This document shows, in pieces, positions 45,718 to 55,738 of a stretch of 64,000 nt of DNA (position 1 is the stretch's first letter; every line of letters begins with the position of its first letter). The DNA comes from Vermamoeba vermiformis. Taxonomy: Eukaryota; Tubulinea; Echinamoebida. The stretch is from assembly GCA_045837725.1 (NCBI GenBank), contig JBEWZL010000123.1:1-64000 (forward strand), given 5' to 3'. The notes beneath the pieces were generated by a model that worked only from the letters and a program-made list of their open reading frames with translations, was not told the origin of the DNA and did not search any database. The translations under genes were made by a program, and so were the position numbers.

Positions 45718-46413
45718 TCAAAACAAATTGCCGTTTCTATACAAATACTCAGGGTAACTCGCTTTCTGTCCGTGATCAATGGCGTCAGCGATGAATTCTT
45801 TGAGTTCCCGTCTGACAGCCTTCAATTTCTCCAAGTTCGAGCCTTCAATTGAAATTGTGCGGAACAATCGAGGGCTGTTGCCGATCTGCAGCTTAGATTG
45901 CTCGACTTTTACACCGTCAATCGTGTCAATTCTTCTGGTTTTTACGACGATGATTGGCTGGATTTGGGCTCGATTTTCCAGAAGCTGTGTGACAGCAGGA
46001 TATGCGTGCAAATTATTTTCCTCTTGCAGTTTGTTTAAAGCACATTCGGTCAATTCTCCGATGTGGACATTCAGCTCGGCCAAAGTTAATTGACCGAAAT
46101 TAGTCGTAAGAGAAGAAGTAATTACTTTGCTCCAATCTTCATATTTTCCTGCATAATAATATAAGAATGAGTACGTCACGTTCAAGAAATCAGATTCGCT
46201 GTCAAGAATAGGACCTTTTTTATCAATTCGCAATTTGACCTCCAATTTTCTTTTTTGAGAATCAGCATTCCGAATTTTAACTCCGATAGTGTGGCCAATG
46301 TAGCGTAGAAAAACGTCAATCTGGAGCTTCTTTTTGGGCTTTCTCCGTTTGCTTTGTCGCCATAGTCCTTTTCCTTTATTTTGGTAACCAATGATTCTGC
46401 GCTCGTATGTCAT
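45718..46413 (-). CDS. CYTH-like protein, frame-interrupted
   Basis: A single open frame of 231 codons from ATG 46413 to TGA 45718. The N-terminus is basic (QSKRRKPKKKLQ). LEVKLRIDKKG resembles the ExExK start of a CYTH (adenylate cyclase CyaB / thiamine-triphosphatase) domain, and DGVKVEQSKLQIGN ... ISIEGSNLEKL resembles its later strands. Directly after the stop, the -1 frame stays open to about 45458 and encodes IRNLKKLVGKDYDYSDYDPL, which fits the CYTH C-terminal YSY-like end. The frames meet at a T/A homopolymer, so an indel, a sequencing error or frameshifting are all possible. CYTH enzymes act on triphosphorylated substrates; the call is moderate at best. Confidence 0.5.
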   Translation of the reverse strand: MTYERRIIGYQNKGKGLWRQSKRRKPKKKLQIDVFLRYIGHTIGVKIRNADSQKRKLEVKLRIDKKGPILDSESDFLNVTYSFLYYYAGKYEDWSKVITSSLTTNFGQLTLAELNVHIGELTECALNKLQEENNLHAYPAVTQLLENRAQIQPIIVVKTRRIDTIDGVKVEQSKLQIGNSPRLFRTISIEGSNLEKLKAVRRELKEFIADAIDHGQKASYPEYLYRNGNLF

Positions 46414-46594
46414 TCTTCAACGTGTTAATACATAAGACGGAATTAAAAAATAATGCTTATTTAACTCAACAAGCTTTTTAACACGCCACCAAAAGAATCG
46501 GTCGCGAATTTTCAAAATAAAAATCAATTCTTCAAAAGAATACAACAGAAACTTACTATTATACAAGCTACGTAGCTACTACGATGGTGTGGTA

Positions 46595-48252
46595 CTAATA
46601 TACATTTGCCACAGTCACTGACGGCAGCTGAGTCGTGAGTGCTTTAAATCCTTTCTTCGTCGTCTCGACCACGCGCTGCAAATTCAACTGCTGCAGATTG
46701 ACGAGCACGCTCAGACACGCGAGACCCAAGTCAGTGACATTAGGACAGTTGATACTAAGCGACTTGATGTTCATCAGATGCGGTGCTAGTAACTTCAAGG
46801 CGTTGTTGTCGAAGTAGTTGTCGGTGATGGAGAGCCGCTGCAGATTGGTCAATTTGCTGAACTGACGCAAGTGCAGCTTGAACTCGTTGCGCGAACTGGT
46901 CTTGTAGTAAAAGTTGGACAGCGACAGCTCTTCTAAATGGACCAATGACGTGGCAATCAGCTTGATGTAATCGGTCAGCACGACCTCTTTGTTCAAGTAA
47001 TTGCCTGTCAATTTGACACTCTTCAGCGCTGACATGTCACGTGTCAACTGTTTGACACCGGCCTCGCTGATGTGCTCGCACAGACTCAGATCTAAATTGA
47101 CCAAATTTGTACATTTGCTCACGTGATGCATGGTCGCGTCGGTCGTGAAGGCTGGTAGTTTGAGAGTTGCCAAATTAGGAAATGTTGATATTAATTCAAG
47201 TTTCTTGGGCTTCATCGCGTTGCAAGAGCTGATGTCGAGTGCTGTCAGACACGTCAAATGCGTGACACTGTTCAGATCTTCGGCGTCGAGTGGCAGACTC
47301 AGTTCATGAATGCCGCTGACACGTGTCAAATAATTGACGGAAGTGCTGTCAATTTGCCCGCATTCGAGCAAGTGCAGACCTGTCAAATTTTGACACTTTG
47401 ACAGCGCAATCAAAGCCTGGCCCGTGACACCGTTGCAGTAGTTCAAATTGACTTGTAAAGTGACACTTGGTGGCACTTGGCGCACGAACCACATGAAAGA
47501 CTCGTCGGAGAGCTCATCGCGATTACTAAATATGGAAAAGTCGAGTACTATTTCTGGTGCTGCTTGGAGCAGTGACCTGGACCATGATTTGGAGACTAAT
47601 CCGAGTCTAATAATGTGTTAGTACGCATATTAATTACGAATAACAACGTACGTGAGAATTGTTCGGAGATCCAATCCGACAAAATGAAGGATCTTTTGTC
47701 GCACTTCAACTGGCATTGAAGAGAAGTGAAATTCGGGTTTAAACGACTATTAATATTTTAGAATATGGACCGACAATTGAGTGCTCGTACCTCTTTGATA
47801 AATTCAGCGAGCTGAGCAAATCTGGCGTTCAACAATTCAACTTCGAGAGATTGAACCTATATCGCGATATTAACACGTGCATATTATTATACGTCGATTT
47901 AGCATGCTTACATGCACAACTTTTTTCAAATAGTCGAGTTCTTGTACGACTTTCTTGTGATCAGAAAAAGAGACGTAATTTGACGGATCAAACCTATAAA
48001 AGTGGGCCATATAAATAAAAAATTGCTAGAATTTATCGCTATGATTATTGCATAATATTGCGGTAGAATTCCATACTTAAAATTTTCTTGGATCGGCTGA
48101 ACAACAGGCTGCAGAGGCTGCGGTGCTTGTCCCAAGGATAATTCGTAATTAGAAAATACTTGCAATAAGTCTCGTTGCAAATGCAGCTTTATTTTCAACT
48201 CCTCATTCTCGCGCTGCAGTCGTTCAATTTCACGCCTATTTTCCGAATTCAT
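46595..48252 (-). CDS. F-box / leucine-rich-repeat protein
   Basis: Five exons. ATG 48252 starts a short coiled coil (RREIERLQRENEELKIKL). Small exons then carry DHKKVVQELDYLKKVVH and VQSLEVELLNARFAQLAEF. An exon ending near 47654 gives the F-box (SSMPVEVRQKILHFVGLDLR ... LGLVSKSWSR). The last exon, 47606-46595, encodes about twelve irregular LRRs (CQNLTGLHLLECGQI, CTNLVNLDLSLCEHI). Many codons here use TGTCA/TGACA, and one copy of the TGACACGTGTCA palindrome lies inside it. I infer an SCF ubiquitin-ligase substrate receptor. The gene is divergent from a second F-box gene. Confidence 0.82.
47317..47328. repeat. Palindrome TGACACGTGTCA (copy 3, coding)
   Basis: Exact 12-mer within the LRR coding exon. 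Confidence 0.6.
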
Positions 48253-48568
48253 AACACGGTCGTTTATTTTTATAAATAATAAGGTAATATTAACCGTGTT
48301 CTATTGTTGGTGTGGTGTATTAAAGGACAAAATTAGTTGAATGACGGCGCGAAACTAAATTCTTCTCCTCGGCGACTGATAAACACCACAGGCAAGCTTA
48401 GTAACGCAGTACCACCAGCGTTCAAAAATAGCTACTGACGATCAATGAGCCTCACATTGAATTGAACAAGTGCCAGGTACTTGCCTTTTCTTGGCATTTC
48501 GCAGGTGCGATTTTATTATTTTCAACTTTGATATTAATTGTTTATTTACAGCAAAATACCGAATAAAA
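48253..48568. promoter_or_regulatory. Divergent F-box/F-box promoter with a 5' UTR intron
   Basis: 316 nt between two divergent F-box genes. A GTACTTG donor at about 48477 and a TTTACAG acceptor at about 48551 frame a probable 5' UTR intron of the plus-strand gene, 17 nt before its ATG. Confidence 0.4.
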
Positions 48569-49960
48569 ATGAAAAGATCATTCGAAGAAATATTTATTGA
48601 CCCAAATGGCGACGAGGATCTGCACCAAAACAAAAAACAAAAAATAGATTTGACTGTGTTCCGTCACTTGCCTGCAGAAATACTCGTGCATCACCTAGTA
48701 CCCTGCATAGCACGCGATTGGTTGTATGTTTCACGAGAATGGAGCACAGTTGCGCGTATTAGTCTCACATCCGATCCGCGTGTCAAATTCACAACCGGCT
48801 CCTTGATGGCAGTGGTGGCTAATAACGATATTGTAGGCGTGAAAACACATTTTAAGTCGCTGCAAATGTCTGCAACAGATATGTGCGAGGCATTTATCTT
48901 TGCATGCAACCTCGGCTAGCACGAGATCGTGGATTTGCTCTTGACTCAGCCACAAGTAGATCCGCACTACGGCAGCGATGTAGCTATTAAAAACGCAGTA
49001 ATTAAGGGCGACTATCAACTTCTGAAGCGATTGGTCAAAGGCAAACACGTGGATCAGAACAGCTTTCCGGCAGTGATGCTCGCGATCAAGAACGGACATT
49101 ACTACATCCTCAAATTACTGCTCAAAGACAAAAAAATTGATCCCAGCACCAACAATAACGTAGCCATCATCAAGGCAGTCGCTTATAGCCAGTACAACAT
49201 GGTCAAACTGTTGTTGAAAGATCCACGAGTGGATCCGAGCGCACAAAACAACATAGCCATATGCAAAGCTGCAAGAAGATCGTATCAAATTGCTAAATTA
49301 TTAGTGAAAGACCCACGCGTCGATCCATCGGCCAAGTCAAATGGGGCACTAAGAGCAGCGATTGATAATGGCCAGTACAAAATTGTCAAACTTTTGATGA
49401 AAGATCCGCGAGTGGATCCGAGCGACAATTCGCATCCTGAGTGCCCCCCGCCCATCGTTAGTGCAGTATTGAATGACAACTGGAGAATATTGAAGCTATT
49501 GCTGAAAGATCCGAGAAGTGATCCAACAGTCGCGAACAACCGGCTGATCCGTACTGCAGTGCGAATCAACGAGATGGACTTGGTGGAATTGCTCTTGCAA
49601 CACCCCAGCACTGACCCATTGGGCCATGACGGCATTGCCAGCGAGTACCAAGAACACAACAAGTACGCCACGAGCATTGACATTGCCGCGGCCAATGACA
49701 ACTTGCCAATGTTGCAGCTGTTGTTGGCTGATCCACGTGTCAATTTCCTTTTTTGGACAGGACATGCAATACAGCGGCTAGTCCAGCTCGGCTGTTTCGA
49801 AACCGCTCATGCACTGCTCAAAGACCCTCGTGTAGTTGTCTCCAAGGAGTTGTTTGAAAAGATCTCACTCGCTCTTCGACAGCAGGAAAAACGAGTGGAT
49901 CTGGCGCCGGAATTAGGTGCCTTTTTGGATCTGTTGCATTCGAAGCGAGATTCCCAATAA
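48569..49960 (+). CDS. F-box / ankyrin-repeat protein interrupted by one in-frame TAG
   Basis: The first ATG is 48569. One reading frame runs to 49960 with a single TAG at 48917-48919. Residues 25-70 form an F-box (RHLPAEILVHHLVPCIARDW ... SREWSTVAR). The rest is about ten ankyrin-type repeats of the LLLKDPRVDPS class (for example MVKLLLKDPRVDPSAQNN). The TAG falls in repeat 2 (ACNLG-stop-HEIVDLLL), where the family normally has a Gly-His/Tyr/Gln pair. TAG is used as a normal terminator by other genes here (9505, 21063, 33909), so it is not reassigned genome-wide. Either the gene is freshly inactivated in this strain, the TAG is read through, or a splice from 48829 bypasses it. These repeats are common in giant viruses and amoebae (from memory). 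Confidence 0.7.
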
Positions 49961-50007
49961 ATGTCCGTTAGGATGCTTTTGAAAAAACTGTTTACTATTT
50001 AACATGC

Positions 50008-52149
50008 CTAATTAAGTAATATTACAATTCTTTTGCTCATCTCAGGTCCCACAGATCGCACAAACTCGTAAATGCGTTCTTGATAGCGCAGAATGTGATC
50101 TTCTTCTAAAAACAGCTTGGCATCCTACGGTAAATCAGTCAGTATGACTCAATACTCCACATTATACTAGCATACCCCGAACTTGAACAGGTCACCAAAG
50201 TACTGCACCATGACCTCATTGATCTCGGTCGGATCTGGTTCCGGTGGTCGTTCTGCATTGACGGCTAATTGTGCGTACCCGAATTCATCCATGATCGGGC
50301 GAGCTTCTTCATACGGCACATAGACATACGTATCTAAAAGATGGTTAGATCATTTGTTATAGTACATACTAGTACAACGTACCAGGACACAAGATGTAAC
50401 AGGGCTTGAATTTGCGTTTGTAATTCATCTTGGAGCACGTGTGAATGTACCAGCCCAAGAAATAGTACTCGACACCCGGCAAACTCTTGCAGAACTCGAT
50501 TTCTTTCAACGCAGAATATATTCCAAAGGCGTGGTTGCGGTACTTCGGGTTCCAGAAGAAATAGACTGAATTGACACTGTGCGGCAGTATGTCCACTAGC
50601 ACACACCAATTCATTAATTGCTGTCAAAGATTTATCAATACGAGTGATACTTACGCACAGCGACAGCAATCAATTCACCGTCCAATCTCCAGTGCATGTG
50701 ATATGAGCCACACTCGACGCCTTGGTCACTCGTCTCGTACTGTCCATGCGTTAGTATCAACACATCGCAAAGTGTCACTAGTACGTACCATCAGGGGCGT
50801 GTCAATTAAGAACTCGGTCATGCCTTTCTCCGTGACCTCCTCGTACTTGTCACCGTGAATGTGGACTTGAAACTCGCGATAAACATTGAACACTTCGTCT
50901 GTCAAATGCGGCTTGTGCTTGGTCACTTCCAAATGATGTTTCTTTTCAACGGCCACTTCACTGGGATTGTTCTTCGGCGCTTTCACTTCTTGTGACGCAC
51001 TTAGTTTTGAATGCTCTTCTACAAGCCTCTTCGTCATCTCGTCGTTGAGATGAAATTTCACGAATCCAGGCTCGAACACGGAGACTGAAGTCACGCCTGT
51101 GCCGTCCAAGCGACACTGATCGACTAACTTTTGTGCGACCTCTTTGACACGTGTCTGGATCTCTTGCTTGGACAGTTCAGCACCACTAGGCCTCGTTAAC
51201 TTCTCGATTTTCATTGCGACAGGTGTCATGAGCTGCGGTGTTTGATTGCCCTTGCCGCTCCATCGCACTGTGAGTCCAGTGTCCAGTTCTGACACTTTGA
51301 CACTCAGCTCTGATCTCTCCAGTGCTGCTGTGATAATCGACTGGAGCAGTGTTGTAATCTCTTCGTGCACGAGCTGTGGACTTTTTTCAACTGCCATGGA
51401 CTTGTCATCATTCGCGCTACTTCCGCGTTCAATGCCGCGCTCTAGATAATCCTCCACGTGCTTCTTGACTCTCTTTTGTGCGCGTGAAGGTTGAAATTGG
51501 TGCACTGGAATGCGAATGCAGTAATGTGCGCAACAAGTATTGGCGTTGATTGTTTGGTATAATAATGTGCCAGATCTAGTCCAACCTACACCAACGTTAA
51601 ATAATGCTCATTTGATAGCTTTCCTATACCTCTGTTTAATAAGTCTTCGAAGTCAGCCGGACGAAGTTGGTTTGAATAACTGCCTTGAAGACGAATTGTC
51701 AGTAGGTAAGACTTGTTTATTAATGTCAACTTACCAAAGTGCGTAGTTTGTCCAATTTTACAATAACCGCAGCCTCCAGAGAATATTGACCGCTGTGAGC
51801 GAAGTAAACGCACGGATGAAAGTCTTAGAACACAAAATAATTAATTTTCTATTTTCTTGAATTCAGAAAATTATAAGACATGGAAAATTAACATTCTTAC
51901 AATGATTACTTACGGGTGGTCGGGTTTAATTATTTTTTCTGAGCGTTCTTGTTGTGAACTTCGGTAAGGTTCAAGTAACGCGTTAACTTTGGCCGCATCT
52001 TCTTCCATAGGAAATACTTCTTCCACATTTATACTTAAAAATTTATTTCCATCGATTTGATTTGTAAAGAAGTAGTCCAGAGAACCGGCAACGTCATTGT
52101 TGATCAGCCAATCTATCACCTGCTCTACACTCCAATTTGGAAGACTCAT
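50008..52149 (-). CDS. ATE1: Arginyl-tRNA-protein transferase ATE1 with N-terminal SAM domain
   Basis: ATG 52149 opens exon 1 (52149-51914), which encodes a SAM domain (WSVEQVIDWLINNDVAGSLD ... FPMEEDAAKV). Exon 2 (51823-51735) then enters ATE1: FSGGCGYCKIGQTTHF, LRPADFEDLLNRGWTRSG, NTCCAHYCIRI and QFQPSRAQKRVKKH, including the CxxC and CC cysteines known to matter for activity. Later exons carry YETSDQGVECGSYHMHWRLD, GELIAVAV and KYRNHAFGIYSALKEIEF ... GWYIHTCSKMNYKRKFKPC, the GNAT-like catalytic half. ATE1 transfers Arg to N-terminal Asp/Glu and so marks proteins for N-degron turnover. The stop is TAG at 50008-50010. A SAM fusion is not part of the usual ATE1 plan. Confidence 0.9.
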
Positions 52150-52300
52150 TCCGTTGTATGATTAGTGTACCTTGAATTAATAAGTTGCAAAAATGACTAC
52201 AGCAGTAATTCTTAGTCAAAATATACTAAACACGTGATTTTCCTAATTTGGGTTTGGAATGTTTACAGCAGTTTATTACAAATAAATATTAATACAGAGG

Positions 52301-55300
52301 TTAAGATTTTTCACGTGGCTCAATTTCTAGTGAAGTATCGAACAGTTCTTTCTCGCCTAAGGGTTGGTATTGACGGAGATAATTTGAAATGGCCGTGTCT
52401 CGATCGATGTTGTACCCTTGTTGCTGGTACTGTTGCACCTCTAATATAAACTCAGCTGACAATCGCTGCTTGAAGAAATTGATCAGCTCAATGCCATCTT
52501 CAACGACCGTGTGGGGATTGCCCTCGTCGATAAATGTCAGATCTGACAGGTACGTGCCCAAATAAGGAATGATGGGCGGATTTGAATTGTGCACGTGTTC
52601 GCGCAGCTTGGCAAAGTTCTTGTCGGGGTGTGTGACTTCGCGCAGTTGTTCGAGTTGCTTCTTCAGTTTTACGAGCTAAAGTGTGACCGTTAGAACAACG
52701 AACTGAGTGATTGTTAAGCAACGGACACTTACCGCCCAGGTCTTGTTTAATCGATTGACTGCCGAGATACCAAAGCCACTGAGTACTTCCACGAGACCAT
52801 TGAAGTTGTTGAGGTCATACAACGCCTTGGCCACACGAATGAATCGGTTGACGACTTCAGCACGCAAGTTCAAGTCCTTGCACTGACAAATCTCTGTGGC
52901 CACCCACATTGTGATCTTGTTGGAGTTGGCAATCATGAGACGAATGTTAGGGGCGTTTTGGTTCTTCACCTCCACTGTGCCCTTGTTCCACGCTTGGTTG
53001 AGGAATTCTTTGGGCTGCAGTGCACTGTACAAATCGAACTCGATCAAACAGAGCTGTCGCGCCAATATCTCGGGCTCGATATTCAAAATCAGATTCACTT
53101 CGCCAATCACAGTCGTGAGGCCCTTAGACATTCCTCGATCACGTGGCGTTAGTTTTCCTTCTGCTTCGACACGTGCCGCTTCTTTGGCCTTGTAATCCTC
53201 CTCGCTGGTGCGGGTAATTTTGATCAACTGGGCTGCCAGCTTTTTCATGCCTTCATCCGTGATATCTTTTTCCAAGAACTCCAACACTCGTTCTAACAGC
53301 TCTGTGTCGTGATAAAAGTCTCTAAAATGATTTTCAATCCAACTACGCAGTACGTTGATGACTCGTAATTGCACGGGCAGCTTGATTGATTTTTGCCATG
53401 TTTTCAGTGCTTCAGGATCATTTTGTTTTTCTTTGGGTGGCCCAATATTGAATCGCGCAATAATCCTATTCAACAAATCTTTCGATGTCATAAAGGCTCT
53501 GTACGTCAGCAGGAAAATCTTTTGATATCGCACATCAGGGTGCAACTCGTAAGTTAATCTGTACACTAGCTGGTCCACTGTGGCAGCTCTGTTCACTTAG
53601 TCAGTATCGGGAAAATTACTGCGCAAGATTGAACGTACCTAATTTGAGGTCCTTTAGCAGTTTTATCCTTTGAAAACTTCAAATCTTTTTGATCCTTAGC
53701 TGTGATCATCAACAACACGTTGGCTGAAATAAGAGATTGATTGGATTCATCTGCTAAGAAATCTGTTGAGGCTCCTTTGTCAATCAATAGTTTGGCTATT
53801 GTTTTGCGCTTGTGTCGCAAGGCAATGGCGAGTGGAGTCTAATGCCAATACGGTTAGCGGGACTACATTACGATAAGATATATATAAAGTGGCACGACGT
53901 ACCAAACCCTCGTTGTCCTTGGCGTCAATCTCAGCTCCAAAACTCAACAGCATGTTAGCAGATGTCGGGTCTCCAATGGTGACCAAATGGTGAAGAGCTA
54001 GTCATTTATGTCAGAACAGGTTGCTAATTCAAATTCATTAATTGACACTACTTACGAGTGCTTCCATTCGCGTCACGTGCTTTGACGTCACAACCGAGCA
54101 ACAGCAGCAGGTTAATGCAATGTCGACATGATTTCAAACCAGCATCGTGCAGTGGAGTCATTCCATTCTTGTCTACGGCACTCACTTGTGCACCCTAACC
54201 TCATGTTAATAAGGACATTACAACGTTATGTCTATGGTACATACTGCTTGAACCACAGCGTTCATGCACTCGTGTTTGTTGTATTTGGCCGCGTAATGCA
54301 GTGCTCCTTTGCCGTCAATTGAATCAACAACTGTTGCAAGAGCACCTGTAACGCGTGGTTAGAGTCAACTTTCACGATAATTTCTTCGAGTACGTACCTG
54401 ATTCTATTAGCTTCTCGATCATTTTGTTGTCGCCAGTGCCCATGAGTGCTGCCAACAATGGCGTTACACCTTCAATATTGGCTGCATTCACGTCTGCTTT
54501 CTTGTCAAGTAGCAATACCACGCTGTCGAAGTGATTGCTGTGCGCGGCTTTCCATAGAGGAGTGCTCTTTTTTTCTGAATATAATTCCATATTAGCAAGT
54601 TGTGCATCGATAATAGTAAGGCTAGAATGGCTAGAAAAAGTTGCAATATTTTTTCAGTTTTATTAGGCGTTGGATCTGCCGTTCGAGTAACTTCAATTTT
54701 ATGATCGTTGCGAGCATGATATTACGAATAATTCGTAATAACTTACCACCAGGTGCCTCTACCGGAACATTTTGATTTAAAAATAAAGCGATCACATCTG
54801 TTCGTCCGTTTGCGGCGGCCCTAATTCAATAATAATCGTTATCACAAAATCTTGATTTAAATAGTATAAAACAATATAAAATAATTATAAAATGAGCGCA
54901 TGAATAGTAACAAAGGTGAATTGAGTTTGCTCACGTAAGTGTGAATGGAATCTTTTAGGAATTATAATGCACGTTATATTATAAGCTCGAAAATATTACT
55001 TACCAGTGAATAGGCAAATTTTCTTTGTGATCCGCCGCATTAATATTTGCTCCGAATTTTACCAGCAGATTAACGCACTCGATCCAGCCTTTGCCGCTTA
55101 CTAAGTGCAACGGCGTTACGCCATTACTATCTGCTACATTAATGTCCACTTTTAAGTCTTGCAATAATCGCACAAAGACCTCTCGGTGGTCAGATTTGAT
55201 CGCCAACAGCAGCATGGAGTTTCCCTCTTCATCTCTTATTGGGTCTTTCATCTGCTCGATAAAATCTGGCTTTTTTAATATCTTCTCGATTTTTAATAGC

Positions 55301-55392
55301 TCTCCCAATCGAACAGCCGCGATGAAGTCATCCTTGATCCTAAAGTTGGATTTGGACGGCTTCTTCGATGAGAGGAACGCTTTGATGCTCAT
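52301..55392 (-). CDS. Ankyrin-repeat RasGEF
   Basis: About ten exons. ATG 55392 gives MSIKAFLSSKKPSKSNFRIK. Seven to eight ankyrin repeats follow (SNGVTPLHLVSGKGWIECVN, EGVTPLLAALMGTGDNKMIE, NGMTPLHDAGLKSCRHCINL, EGLTPLAIALRHKRKTIAKL). Then a RasGEF_N domain (AATVDQLVYRLTYELHPDVR ... AFMTSKDLLNRI) and a Cdc25-type RasGEF domain (EPEILARQLCLIEFDLYSAL, NFNGLVEVLSGFGISAVNRL, PPIIPYLGTYLSDLTFIDEG). It has about 800-850 residues in total and ends at 52301. It should activate a Ras/Rap GTPase, with the ankyrin array as a protein-binding module. The start lies 151 nt beyond the neighbour gene's own start in a head-to-tail order with ATE1. Confidence 0.88.
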
Positions 55393-55738
55393 TGCTGAGC
55401 TATAATATATACGTAAATAAATATAGGTACAGTGTTTGAATTCAACTGTCGTTGACTCCTCTCTCGTGAAAGAACAAAAATGAAAAATTCTAAAAACTGC
55501 CTCGGCACTCACTGCAATTACGGAACGTCGTACTCATAAAATTACTTAGTACTTATGTACTGCTATATTAGTTGAGGTGTACGAAGATTTACTGATGTGC
55601 ATGCACTAGTGTGTAAATCTTTTTTTGGTTATCCCTTCGTTAATACAAATTTTGTTGTTGCCATACAGACACAACAGGGCATGCTCACAGTAATTAACGT
55701 CTTATATATATGATAGAATTGTAGAATAGAGCATTGTT
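55393..55738. promoter_or_regulatory. Divergent promoter region (ankyrin-RasGEF / transporter)
   Basis: 346 nt. A GTG-initiated upstream extension of the RasGEF frame exists but has no ATG. No repeat or RNA structure stands out. Confidence 0.3.

Noticed and set aside
48569-49960. TAG reassigned to glutamine in this organism
   Set aside because: Other well-supported genes terminate at TAG (9505, 21063, 33909), and no other confirmed gene needs a sense TAG.
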